This document shows positions 1 to 10,260 of a DNA stretch of 64,000 bases, one piece after another. Position 1 is the first letter of the stretch, and every line of letters starts with the position of its first letter. The position numbers and the translations under genes are program-made. The stretch is from Orychophragmus violaceus (Eukaryota > Streptophyta > Magnoliopsida > Brassicales > Brassicaceae), in the NCBI GenBank assembly GCA_030180135.1, contig CM058230.1, forward strand, positions 27,550,067 to 27,614,066. The letters are read 5' to 3'. The notes below the pieces were generated by a model, which saw only the letters and a list, made by a program, of their open reading frames with translations, did no database searches and was not told the origin of the DNA.

Positions 1-1325
1 ATGTTCCACCTTAAAAAAAGGTTAAGAACCCCGCTAAAGTGGAGGTTTCAGTTGTTGCTCAGTATAAAAACGAAGAAACGGTGACCTTTGCCATATATTA
101 CTTCCCTTCGCAAGTACGCACAAAGAGTAGGCGCCCAGCTAGAAACGATGATAGAGGCGAGAGACAAATTTATCCATCAACGGCTCCCAGCATTTTTCAA
201 CAAGTTGGGTGGTTAAGCGGTAAATTAGAAAAGCGAAACCTAACGACCCAAGAGCATGCACACCTACACAAGTATATTCTCAACAACTGCAAGGAAGTAT
301 TTGAGTATGAGAGGTATGCATAGTTTAATTTGTTATTTTTATTGCATTTAAATATCATAATAATTGTTTTACTGAGATTGGTTGCATTTTTTAGGTTATA
401 CATGGAGTCACTCCAACATCATCATCCAGAATTGACCGAGGACGAACGTGAATATTGGAAAGAAAGACACTTCTTCATTTGGTTAAAGTTTTATGTGATA
501 TTTTGATTTTCATATCACCCAAAACCCCATAAATTTGATCAGTTACTAAACCGCTCTACGTTTAACTTTTTTTTAGGTGGACAACAAACTCAGTTGGTTA
601 ATAGACATAGCAAGTGGCCTCCACTACAACACAAAGTCTTATCTACAATATTTCACAAAGGGATATGCGTTTAAAGTGCATAAAGAAGGGTCCTCTAGGA
701 TAACGGCAGATCACGGAGTTTCATTTGCATCCGGCAAAGTTGTATACTACGGGGTTCTTAAAGAAATACTTGAAGTGAAGTACATAGGGAAGCTGGGCAT
801 GAGACGCGTGGTATTTTTGGGTGACTGGTACAACCCTATCATTGGGCAAGGTGTAACCATAGATGAGTTTGGTGTGACGTCTATCCATTCGACTAATAAG
901 CTTCGAAAATATGATCCGTTCATTATTTCTTCTCAAGCAGATCAGGTTAATGATCGACTTGAACCTTTAAGTAATTTTCCATCTTGAATTATTTTATTAT
1001 AACACCATATAATTATTTCTTCAATTTTATACAGGTGTGTTACATTCCCTACCCTCGAGTAACATACAAGAACGACCCAAGTATCATAGTTACAAAAATA
1101 TACCCGCGAGGAAGAGTTTACGGGGTTGAAGAACAGGAACCACTGCAAGCAATCAAAAGTGATTACATAGCTTCGGTAGAAGAATCCCTTGAAGTTAATC
1201 TAGTCGTCGATTTTAGTCATTTTGGGAATGTTGTTCTTCATTCAGATTCCGAAGACGAGAGGGGGGAATTCGATGACGACACCATTTATATTTCCACCGA
1301 CTACGACTCTGAAAGCGATGCATAA
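1..1325 (+). pseudogene. TNP2-type CACTA transposase, C-terminal exons (DUF4218 end, DUF4216)
   Basis: TNP2 proteins of CACTA elements bind the element ends and catalyse cut-and-paste transposition. Here only the C-terminal part is in the window. Four exons join cleanly by GT-AG introns: 1-313, 395-494, 577-945 and 1035-1325. Exon 1 carries the end of the DUF4218 region (FASYYF-like motif, then a stretch on YILNNCKEVFEYER). Exons 2-3 carry the DELT..RE.WKERHFF.WL and DNKLSWLIDIASG motifs and the DUF4216 domain (YYGVLKEILEV, VFLGDWYNP). The last exon has CYIPYPRV and an acidic tail (DYDSESDA) before TAA. An A-run at 13-19 looks one base short: before it the frame reads MFHLKK, after it a different frame continues, so the gene is frameshifted there. 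Apart from that the exons are open, which suggests fairly late decay. The catalytic Transposase_21 domain would lie upstream of the window. Confidence 0.82.
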
Positions 1326-2197
1326 TGAAAAATAAATTACCTTTATAAATATTTATAAAAAAACTAAAAAAGGAATTAAAAATAACTATTGAGGACATGT
1401 TTTTCCATTTAGATGTGTTATTATTTCTAAAAATAAAAATCACAATTTTTTTAAATTAGATTACGATTTATCATTAACAATTTATAGTTGCAGAAGAAAT
1501 AATAACGTAACACCCAGCTCATTTGGTTCTGACACTCCTTGCATACCACCCTATTCTCGCGTTCGAGTCCAGGCAAGTACGAATTTTAATAATATTTGTA
1601 TTTACCGAGGGATAACCGACGGAATTATAAAAGCTGTTGGTTTTTACGTCGGTTATTTTACCAACGGAAAACAGACAGAATATGGATTTAGGGTTTGATG
1701 TTTCAAACCCTAGAGATGGTTCTTCGCAAAACTTATGGGGAGGCAATGTTAGGCTGCCTAATAACAAAGATCAACCTTCAGAATCTCCAAATAAATGTTT
1801 TATTCATTTTTGGGAAAACCAAGTATATCCAATGTAATCACTTCTTACTCTACAATGTTGTTTGACGATAGCTTATACGGATCTATCGTTCGATTTACGA
1901 AATTTACATTTAGTAAGTCACAAGTCATATGATCCTAAAAGTAGTGTCTGAAATGTCAAATATAAGTTAAGAGCTTGCAGAATCTTTAAACCCTAAATAA
2001 ACCCTAAACCCTATATTGTCGGAAATCCGTCAAAAAGTTTTAGTAAACGGTCAAAGGCTGCAATTACACAAGGTCATTACACCACGTCTTTTCCCTATGC
2101 GCAGTATTGGTAAACGTCTCTTCAGAAATTTAATCATAAATTCCGACGGATTGTTGTCTGAATTTCTGTCGGTTTTTTTTGTATAAACAAGTTACGG
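1326..2197 (+). other. Inter-gene spacer of outer CACTA with degenerate CCGACGG motifs
   Basis: No convincing gene. From about 1600 to 2185 there are scattered copies of the motif family found in the right subterminal field (for example AACCGACGG near 1616, AATCCGTC near 2025, AATTCCGACGG near 2140, CTGTCGG near 2167). A telomere-like patch with three CCCTAAA-like units lies near 1990-2015. A 66-codon open frame at 1637-1837 has no family resemblance that I can recognise and I do not call it a gene. Confidence 0.5.
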
Positions 2198-2792
2198 ATG
2201 TCACAATGTTTTTCATCTTCTACAAACACTCAAACACTTAGAAAAAAATGTACAATGTCTTTTTGTCCCCCGAAAACCGCAGCCTCCTACTTGCGGGAAA
2301 TCCATCAGCCGGGTCGGGAACATCTTCCCGTTCTTGACCCATCCCGCCAGAACCGTACCCTTTGGTTCGGTTACCATGCAAGCATTATGTCTGTCATCAG
2401 CGATATCATCCAGAATCGCTGGTCCAGGAGTTACGTGACGTACTACAATGTTCCCGGCGACCTTAAGGCGGCATGGTACGAAGATTTTTTGGTAAGAATA
2501 ATATTTAACCTACTCCTTGTTTTTTCAAAAAATTTAAATGTTAAATAATGTTGTTCTGAAATTACAGGCGCACTTCACATTTTGTCCGGACATCATTTTA
2601 ACCGTTTGGCGGGAATTCCATAGGACGACTAGGCGGGTTTTCCAAGACCCGTTATGGGAAAGAGGAGACAAAAGACCGACATGGATTCCCGCTAGGTCAT
2701 TGAGCCGCATGATCTCCCAGTGGAGGGAGACAGACGTCGGGGATTGGTTCGAGAACCAGTTCTATCAACATATAACTTACAAAAATGTTTAG
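2198..2792 (+). pseudogene. Transposase_24-like (TnpA-type) gene fragment, copy 1
   Basis: Plant CACTA elements carry a second gene whose product (Pfam Transposase_24, Ptta/En/Spm type) helps bind subterminal repeats. This copy has two exons, about 2257-2491 and 2568-2792, joined by a GT-AG intron at 2492-2567. The first exon reads through SVISDIIQNRWSRSYVTY and VPGDLKAAWYEDFL; the second continues AHFTFCPDIILTVWREF and KRPTWIPARS, then SQWRETDVGDWFENQF and a stop. This matches the N-terminal half of the family (the W..V....WF..F block and the following KRP.W block). The C-terminal half, normally rich in basic and acidic residues after a K.EQNKANR-type block, is missing. The intron falls at the same place as in copy 2 (after the WF..F block), so the two copies are paralogues rather than halves of one gene. 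Either an internal duplication or a remnant of another CACTA element would explain it. Confidence 0.65.
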
Positions 2793-2819
2793 GTCTTAAA
2801 GAGACTTGGGAAGCCTTTT

Positions 2820-3012
2820 TATTTTATTAACCGGCGTAATTCCAACGGTTATTAATGATTCCATCGGAAATCCGTTGGTTAATAAACCGCCAAATTAACC
2901 AATTTTTTTTGAATTACCACCTAGTTTTTTTGTCAAACCGTCAAATAGTTGGACCACTTATTAACCGACGGATTTCCGACGGTTTTTAATGAATCGTCGG
3001 AAATCCATCTAT
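2820..3012 (+). repeat. Internal CCGTCGG/CCGACGG repeat cluster
   Basis: A cluster of imperfect direct and inverted copies of a motif such as TCGGAAATCCGT and ACCGACGG between the two Transposase_24 copies, alternating with TTAACCGG/GGTTAATAA blocks. It resembles the subterminal field at 8440-8975. Such fields normally mark CACTA ends, so this may be the relic end of a second element. Confidence 0.55.
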
Positions 3013-4329
3013 TAATTAGAATATTGGACCGATCGAATCATCTTCTTCTCCATTATCTGCGATTGATCTCTCGCTCTATACCATCTTAATCTCTACCCTA
3101 CCTGTTTTCGACGATTCCGGCCTCCTTTCTCCTCCACTGGCCGTCCAAAGCCCCCACATCATGTGAGTTTCCCTTTACCCGATTCAATTTCCAAAAATAA
3201 TTAGTTTTTAGGTTGTTAGATTATTGGGTTCTTGATGCATGTAGTCTAGATTTGAATATAGTGGTTTTGGATGCTATTTAGGTTTTTCAATTTATGTGGG
3301 TTTGGTTAAATCGTTTAGGTTTTCTTAGGAATGTTTATAGGTTTTTTGTCGAAGGTTTTAAAATGTTTTAAAACGTTTCTAAATGTTTGGAAATTACCAA
3401 AACTCTCTAAAAACGTTTGTAAATAGATTTATTATTTTCAAATTTTTTCTTGGCCAAAACCTATTTTTATATAATTGTCTAGTAAATTGTTTTAAAAATT
3501 GATTTATAATTGTTTCAAAACGTTTTATAATTTTTAATGTTATATAAAAACGTTTTATAATTTTTATTTTTATAAAAACATTTTATATAATTTTTGAAAA
3601 TTTTTAAAAAACATTATATAAATTTTTTTAAACGGTTTTATCTTATTATATATTTGTAACATTAAAAAAAAATTCTATTTTTTATTTGTTATACATAATT
3701 TCTAATAACAATTATAAGGTTTTTTATTAAAAAAAAACTAATAATCTTTATTTGTTATACATAAATTATATAACAATTATAAGGTTTTTCTATAAAAAAA
3801 ATATTGATTTCTCAAATAAAGAATACTAGTTTTAAAAAAAAATGTAAAAAGTAATAATCATTTTTTGGAGAAAGTGTTCGTTTTAGGATAAATTATCTAA
3901 ATTTATTCATTTTTATATCAAATTGTTAACGTTTAAATTATTTTACGGAATGTAGGTCTAATTATGGAGCGTTTGAGGCGTTCTTGTCCACTACTCAGCC
4001 AGATGAGGTGCATGCTTCTTAGCCACGACTGACACCTCGACGGCGGTCTCGATCGGCTCAACCGAGACTGACGCAGCCAAGCAGTCCCTTCCGCGGCAGG
4101 AAACTCCTACCGGGAGCCATTCAGTGTCCCAGGTGTCGGATACACAGGATGTTCCATGGTCTATCGCACCGGAGATAAAAGTCTTAGTCGAGCAGCCGGG
4201 ACGGGAGATGCTCAAATGACTTCATCTCGATCTTTTTAACAACCAGGGTACTTATTGGTAAGTTATTTTAACTTCAGCAAATTCGTTTTTATTATATATG
4301 GTTTTTAAACGTCTGTTTAACACTACAAA

Positions 4330-4565
4330 AAAAAAACTGTAAATAGCCACGAACTAGCTACGAAAGTTTCGTGGCTATGAAAAACCAGCCACGAATAATC
4401 CAAAATAGCCACGAAACTAGAAAATCGAATTTCGTGGCTATAATTTCCACGAATAGCCACAAAATATTTTGTGGAAGGAGTTAGCAACGAATAGCCACAA
4501 AACTTTTCGTGGAAAATTAGCTACAAAATTTTTTTTGTGGCTATCCATGGCTATTCAAAACTCTA
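4330..4565. repeat. Left subterminal repeats of nested CACTA (TAGCCACGAA motif)
   Basis: About a dozen direct and inverted copies of TAGCCACGAA and variants (TAGCTACGAA, TTCGTGGCTA, TAGCCACAAAA). In CACTA elements such repeats are binding sites for the TnpA-type protein. Inverted copies lie close enough to pair, so this end could fold into hairpins. Confidence 0.85.
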
Positions 4566-6170
4566 AATCCCAAACAAACTCTAAACCTAGAATATAAATC
4601 AAAAGCTAATTACTAAAACTTTAATTATTATAAATAACTAAAGTTAAGATTAAAAACTTACAGAAAAATCGTATTTTCCAAATTTATTATTTTCAAATAT
4701 TAAAAAATATCTTAAACATATCTCTTCAAACCATAAATCATAAACTCTAAACTTTAAAGTTTTAATCATAAACAATAAAATCAAAATATAATTACTAATT
4801 ATATGCATACAACTAATATTTAAACATTTTATCTCGTACAATTATAAATCAAAACCCTAAGCCTCAAATAAACCCTAAAATTTAAAGTAGAAACAAAAAC
4901 CTAATAAATAAAATTCTAATTACTTTAATATACCTAAAATTAAGATTCAATACTTACAAAAAAAAATTACTTTCCAAATCTACTATTTTCAAAAATGAAC
5001 ATAAAGCTAATTAAACCCTAACCCTAAAGTATAAACTATAATCTAATTATTAAAACTCAAATATTATAACATATAAAACTAAGATCCAACACTTATAAAA
5101 TAAAAAAAAAAAAATTTTGTAAATCTAATACTTTCAACTAATATTTAAAACATTTTATCAAAATATAACTAGTAATTATATATAGAAAATAATTTCTATT
5201 TTCCAAATATACTATTTTCAAACATTAATTTGAAACCTTTAATATATAACCCTTTAAACCCTAACCCTAAATAAACCCCAATTGTTATAACATATCTAAA
5301 ATTAAAATTTAACACTTATAAAACGAATTTATAATTTCTAAATATACTGTTTTAAAAAATTAAAATCAATTTAACTTTAAACCTAAACTCCAGACATATA
5401 CCCCAAACAACAAACCCTATACTTAAACTTAAAACCCTAATTTATGAACTCTAACTCTTAATTGTTATTCTCAAACATAAAATTAAACATAAAACTAAAA
5501 ATATAATAATAATTGAGATACTTTACATATAACTAATTAAAAAGGTTTTTAAAATAAAACAATTTTAGTATATATTAATAAATACAATTTTAAATTTTAA
5601 AAAATAAAAAAATCATGTAAATAAAAACTAAATTCAAATTTAATCATTTTGTAACATATCTACAAACTAAGATTCAACTCAAACCTAAACATAATCTACA
5701 TTTTTAAAAACTTAACCTAAACATAAACCACAAACCCTATACCCCAAACTCCAATTACTATAATATATTCAAAATTAAGATTCAACACTTATAAATAATT
5801 CTTATATACTAAATCAAAAAATTTCAAACCTAAACTTTAAACTCTAAACATAAACCACAAACTCTATACCCCTAACTCCAACCCTAAATTATAAATCTTA
5901 TATTTATAAACTCAAATCATCTTACTTATATATTAATTAATTTAATATTTTAGTTGAAAATTTTATAAATTAGAAACTTTAGTACTTAAAATTTACATTT
6001 AAACATAAAACTAAATTAAATTAATTTGATGTTAATTAAGAACCAAAATATATCACCAAATATTTTATGTGGAATGCAAATAACAAAACAACCTTATTGG
6101 TTAATAAAATTTCACATGGATTAGAAACAACAACCATTAGATTAAAATAAATCAATGGTTGAGATAATAG
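4566..6170. other. AT-rich filler of nested CACTA with CCCTAAA-like motifs
   Basis: About 1.6 kb of very AT-rich sequence with no credible reading frame. It has many dispersed blocks such as AAACCCTAA, AACCCTAACCCTAAA (near 5022 and 5258) and AACTCTAAAC. They look like degenerate telomere-type repeats (CCCTAAA) but are not in tandem arrays. No other feature is visible. Confidence 0.6.
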
Positions 6171-6174
6171 TTAG

Positions 6175-6545
6175 AGATAACACACATCTCATCTCTCTCT
6201 CTTCTCTTATCACGCCATCTTCATCCAAACACTTCATCTCCATATCTTCCTATCTTCATCTTCATCCTCCTCTCTAGACATCTCTAGCCATCTTCATCCT
6301 CCTCTCAAAATTAAGAATCAAGGTCTCGTGCTCAGACAGATCCGCCACGGATTTCGTCTTCTCCTCCTCCACAGCTCCCCACGGATTTCCTCTTCTCTGT
6401 CACTGTCTCCTCCTTCTCCTCCTTTGCAAATGCCCCCGTCGCCGCCTTTACTCCGACAAAGAGACTTAATGGCACCGGTTATGTCTTGATGAGAATCTCT
6501 GTCGCCGTCTCTCCACAGCTCTCGAATCCTAGGCGGCGTGTTCTT
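6175..6545 (+). other. CT-rich, GC-richer segment, possible captured gene fragment
   Basis: Base composition changes abruptly inside the AT-rich nested CACTA. The segment begins with a pyrimidine-rich tract (CATCTCATCTCTCTCTC) that resembles a plant 5' UTR, followed by coding-like GC-richer sequence (GCCCCCGTCGCCGCCTTTAC) and CCTAGGCGGCGTG, then a T-rich intron-like stretch. Capture of host gene pieces is well known in CACTA elements. I cannot name a source gene, and no long frame is open. Confidence 0.45.
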
Positions 6546-6819
6546 TTTTGTATTTTTTTGTTTTCATAATTTGTTTATTGTATATTTAAATTCTTGTTAA
6601 TTTGGTTTATTGAATATTTTTTTTGTTAAATTCTTATATAATGTGATTAGTTAATATGTTAGTTTATCATGTAATTAATTTGGTTTTATTGTATATTTTT
6701 TGTTATACATAAATAAAAAAAAAATTATTTGTTTAATTATTTATTTTTAGATTTTAATTTTAGTTTTAAATTTATTTTAATTAATTTTAATAGATATAAA
6801 TATTTTTATTTTTTAAATA

Positions 6820-6985
6820 TTATAGCCACAGATTTTTTCGTGGCAATTCGTGGAAATATAGCCACGAATTTGGGATATCCACGAGCCCATAACCACGAAA
6901 TTATTTTGTGGCTATCCGTGGCTAAGGTCAATATAGCCACGAATTTTTGCTCATAGCCACGAAAAAAAATTGTGGCTATATTGCT
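6820..6985. repeat. Right subterminal repeats of nested CACTA
   Basis: Copies of TAGCCACGAA and its complement TTCGTGGC (near 6823, 6836, 6859, 6891, 6933 and 6953), mirroring the left end. The terminal inverted repeat follows immediately. Confidence 0.85.
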
Positions 6986-8439
6986 GATTTCTTGTAGTGT
7001 AATGTTTAATGTTTTGGCATTGGCATTTTAAGGTTCGAGATGACGTCTTCGAAGATCACGAAGAACATTTTGGGAATGATGTGTAGCATGCTCTCTCACC
7101 CGTACCCGACGTACACGAAGATGCCTAGATCCGACCAGCATAACTGGTTCCGCCAATTCGCGGTACATATATCTCCACTCAATATCTTACAGATTAATAA
7201 TTTATATTAATTTTTGTTAACATCAAACGTTTTTTTTAGTAAGAGTATACTTAGGCTAAGAACCATACGACGCTTGTGGAGAAAGGTTTCCACGGGAAGG
7301 CGAAGTGCCACTATTCTCATGTCCTCAATGAGTGGAAGCAGAAGTGGGTTTTACAAGAAGAGCCGATGGGAGTGAACCCCACACTGTTTGTCGGGTTCAT
7401 CCGTCATTGGTCCCAACCTGCTACATCAGCGGACTCTTCGACGCAATCCCAGAACCGCAAGAGTGAGAGAAACAGTTTGGGGATAGCGACCCATAAAGCG
7501 GGAGCGAAGAGCACCATACAGCGGAAGATTGACTTTGTATCTTTTTTAAAAAATTCAATATTTTAGTTAATTAAATACTAATGACTGTTTAAAAATTGTG
7601 CAGAAACAACGAACAGGACGAGACCCGACGTTTGTTAAGCTCACTTAGGAGGGCCATAGGAACAAGACTATGGGCGAGATCCAGGATCCGATCGCTCGGA
7701 GAATTGTAGAGTCGGCAAAGAGGCGGGTGGAGGAGGCCCAAACCCAGCAATCCGAGGAAGTCGGCTCAACGGAGGAGTTACCGCCGGAAAATATCAACGA
7801 TATTTTTCTCGAGGTAAGTTTGTGTGTTTACTAAAATTTTATATATCTCTTAATTACTTGATTTGTAACTAATATTTTTTAGTAACTTTGCAGGAAACGC
7901 AGCGCAGAAAAGGTCGTGTTTTCGGTTTGGGAAAATTGGGGGAGGGAGTCTCGACTCCGCATTCCCGCTTCCGTCCGGAGAACGACTCCTTCACTGAAGC
8001 CTTGAGAGAGAGAAAGACGTAGAAATTGAAGCTCTGAAAGCGAGTCAGGCAAGGTTTGAAGCTCAGATGCGAGAGGAAAGGGCGCAGGTTGAAGCTAAGT
8101 TGCGGGCGGAAAAGGCAGAAAATGAAAGGAAGATGAAGGAGATCTAAAATCAAATTATGAACTACATCAACTACGGCGCTGTTCCAAGAGGATCGGAAGG
8201 GGCAACTCATGTAGCGGGACCGAGAGGGGGAACAGGAGCTTCGGGGACGGGGACGGGTAAAGCCTCTATAGAGGGAATGGGGACGGGACTGGGACTCGAT
8301 ATGGATCCCGGTCTTATGTAATTTTGAGTTTTTATTTTATAAATATTTTAATAAATTTAATAATAAAATTTTGTGTAAAATATAATTTTTATTTTAAATA
8401 TTAAATAAATTTCAAATAAATAATATTTTAAAAAAAAAT

Positions 8440-8975
8440 AATTTACGAACCGTCGGAAAACCGTCGGTTATCATCCGTCGGTACACCATCGATTAATAAC
8501 TATCGGTAAACCATCGATTAAACACCGTCTAGAAACCATCAGTTAGTATCTGTTGCAACACTATCGGTTAGTATCTGTCGCAACACCGTCGGTTAACAAC
8601 CGTCGGAACACCATCGATCAACAACCGTCGGAAGACCGTCGGTTAATAACTGCCGGTAAATTGTCGGTTAATGGCCATCGGGAAACCATCGGAAAGATTC
8701 TGTCGGTTAACCGTCGGTTAGTTACCTTCAAAAAACCATCGGTTTAATCTTTGGTAAACACCTATTGGTAAATTATCGGTAAACCGTCGGTTTATTGACC
8801 GTCGATAAACCGTCGGTAAAAGATTCGTCAGAATTCCGTCGGAAATTACTGAAGGAATTCCGACGGAAATATATATTTGCGATGACATGGAACCGACGGT
8901 TTTGACCGGCTGGTAATCCGTCGGAAAAGGCCATTACCGACGGTTTACCGACGATTTCCTCTGTCGGTTTTCAAG
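8440..8975. repeat. Right subterminal repeat field of outer CACTA (CCGTCGGT motif)
   Basis: More than twenty imperfect copies of a unit such as AACCGTCGGTTA and ACCATCGGTTA in both orientations. The first part (8449-8830) is mostly direct repeats about 16-22 bp apart; closer to the end inverted copies appear (CCGACGGAAA, ACCGACGGTTT). The arrangement is typical of TnpA-binding subterminal DNA and ends at the CACTA terminus at 8990. Confidence 0.85.
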
Positions 8976-8990
8976 TGTTTTCTTGTAGTA

Positions 8991-9680
8991 ATTCCCTGAT
9001 GAGTCAAGATTTGAGAATAAGTTACGTTGTTGCTTGATATATCCTGTTCTGATCTAAGCTCTCCAATAAATGGCTCTCCAGTGGATTCCTCGGAGATCCT
9101 CTTAGTTGTAACTTATATAAATTCTTCATGTGAAAATCTTTTGAAACACTTCCACTTTGTGATGATTCCTTGATGTGTTAAGTTTCTGAAACATGTTTAT
9201 TGGTAACTCAATTCCTCCCGGTTGGGTAGATACTCTCCAATTGAGATGGCGTCTCTTTGGATTAATCCGGACTTCGCCACTTACACTAGAAAAAAAACAC
9301 GCATTTATGTCTCTAATACGCTCAAATTGCTTCTCTGACAAAGCTATGGATCGTCTGAATGCACTCTCCTCTAAACTCATTGGTACAAGTTGACTTGATG
9401 TCCTCATCAGAATATCGGATTTAGTCTTACGACATCTCTCCATAATACCCAAAGTCGTGTTAATCTTGTGTGCTTGTAGTTGATCATTACTAACCATGCT
9501 TTGAAATGGAATCAAAGATCTTCCGACTTTTAGTTTCCTTCTCTCTTTCTATCAGTAGATACCCAAATAGCATATCTTCTTTATTTATCCGTTTTATTTT
9601 TTTGCTGAATCCGCGACCTTTAAAAAACTTGACATTAGTTTTTTCGTGTGAATGACTTGTACTCGGAGCTTTCAGAATTG
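8991..9680. other. Unassigned sequence between outer CACTA and Gypsy A
   Basis: This is the sequence into which Gypsy A inserted; it continues after A at 33325. The outer CACTA terminus is on its left. It contains one possible relic reading frame on the minus strand (9126-9515, listed separately) and otherwise nothing I can recognise. Confidence 0.5.
9126..9515 (-). pseudogene. Unrecognised relic reading frame
   Basis: I do not recognise this protein. A 129-codon frame runs on the minus strand, starting at a TTG rather than ATG, with the look of coding sequence (PMSLEESAFRRSIALSEKQF, RDINACFFSSVSGEVRINP). Just upstream (9516-9660) another frame on the same strand stays open for about 45 codons with a basic composition (KGRGFSKKIKRINKEDM) and would join it only through a frameshift. 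Gypsy A interrupts the DNA farther upstream. It may be a broken host or element gene, or a chance frame. Confidence 0.3.
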
Positions 9681-10215
9681 TGTTGGAGTCAATATTAGCA
9701 CCTTCCTAAAAAGGCCTATTCAGGGATTTAGGTTGGCCCAAAGTGGAAAGACGGTTTAAAGCCCAAGTCGGAAAACTTAGATGTATCCGAGAAGGCTATG
9801 ATGGCTTACATTTAGGGTTAACCAAGGCGTCAGTCAAAGAAGAAAGACAACATCAAGAAATGGATAATATCCCGACATTTTCTGATGACATATAAGGAAA
9901 AGAATCATATTTATCCTAATTATCTTTTTATTAATTAAGTAAACCGACTTTGTAATCCTATAAAAAGGAACCTCATATCATTCAATAGGGATACGCTTTT
10001 CATAATACTTTCCGCTTGAGAGACTTTAGAGCAAAATTAACCTAAAACTCTCCGGCGACTTACATAGATTTCTTTACCGGCTTCCATCTCGGAAACACCG
10101 GTTATAAACCCTAATTTTCTAATTTTCACCGTGTTCATTAATTCTTCTTTTAGAATCCCTAATTTCAAACCTAAAACTCTTGCTATCTCTGGATAGACCG
10201 AGTTGAGATCTTACA
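9681..10215 (+). repeat. Left LTR of Gypsy A
   Basis: 535 bp, starts TGTTGGAGTC and ends GATCTTACA. A TATA-like box (CCTATAAAAAGG) lies at 9957-9968 and probably starts transcription. It differs from the right LTR at roughly 17-18 sites (about 3.3%, counted by eye). Confidence 0.93.
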
Positions 10216-10217
10216 AT

Positions 10218-10235
10218 TGGCGCCGACTGTGGGGA
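10218..10235 (+). promoter_or_regulatory. Primer-binding site of Gypsy A
   Basis: TGGCGCCGACTGTGGGGA begins two bases after the LTR end. The TGGCGCC start is usual for plant Gypsy elements; I cannot settle which tRNA primes. Confidence 0.75.
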
Positions 10236-10260
10236 TTTCTAAGAGAAATTTCTGAACGAG

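Larger units (their letters stand above)
4321..6999. mobile_element. Non-autonomous CACTA element nested in TnpA intron, TSD TAA
   Basis: The left end reads CACTACAAAAAAAAAACTG at 4321 and the right end reads GCTGATTTCTTGTAGTG, finishing at 6999; both show the CACTA terminal inverted repeat (CACTACAA). The element is flanked by a perfect 3-bp TSD, TAA, at 4318-4320 and 7000-7002, the size made by CACTA transposases. It is 2,679 bp, very AT-rich, and has no transposase frame, so it must have moved in trans. Both ends carry subterminal repeats based on TAGCCACGAA. It lies in an intron of the outer element's TnpA-like gene. Confidence 0.93.
3013..8321 (+). pseudogene. Transposase_24-like (TnpA-type) gene, copy 2, decayed and interrupted
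   Basis: A multi-exon TnpA-type gene. A CT-rich leader with TCTTCTTCTCC blocks (about 3030-3163) ends at GTGAGT and looks like a 5' UTR exon followed by a long AT-rich intron to about 3957. A short decayed coding exon follows (about 3958-4250, reading YGAFEAFLSTTQPDEVHAS then a stop). The next intron holds the inserted CACTA at 4321-6999. Coding resumes at about 7031 (TSSKITKNILGMMCSM, then PRSDQHNWFRQFA), then at 7240 (EYT, KNHTTLVEKGFHGKAK), 7604 (KQRTGRDPTFVKL) and 7894-8321, each bounded by AG and GT. The last exon encodes a heptad-rich stretch (ALKASQARFEAQMREERAQ) and a Gly-rich tail (TGASGTGTGKAS), as in the family. Damage: TAA for the expected CAA at 7240 and TAG for TGG at 7252, a stop near 7650, and a one-base frameshift near 8020. 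The gene is not functional. Confidence 0.68.
1..8990 (+). mobile_element. Outer CACTA (En/Spm) transposon, 5' part beyond window
   Basis: The stretch carries the gene order of an autonomous plant CACTA element: the end of a TNP2-type transposase gene, then Transposase_24 (TnpA-like) genes, then a field of short subterminal repeats, then a terminus. The right end reads AGTGTTTTCTTGTAGTA at 8974-8990, the reverse complement of a CACTACAAGAAAAC-type terminal inverted repeat with its last base changed (TACTACAAG for CACTACAAG). The left terminus lies outside the window, so the TSD cannot be tested. The element is decayed (frameshift in TNP2, several stops in the second gene) and is interrupted by a smaller CACTA at 4321-6999. 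The order of domains and the repeat-rich end are seen; membership of one single element from base 1 to 8990 is an inference, because repeat-like sequence also lies between the genes (1600-2185, 2820-3010). Confidence 0.75.

Noticed and set aside
1637..1837. 66-codon open frame between TNP2 and Transposase_24 copy 1
   Set aside because: No recognised domain; sits among degenerate CCGACGG motifs and gives no splice support.
4650..4841. AT-rich 63-codon frame in the nested CACTA
   Set aside because: Composition (Ile/Leu/Phe/Asn/Lys) follows from AT-richness; no other coding signal.
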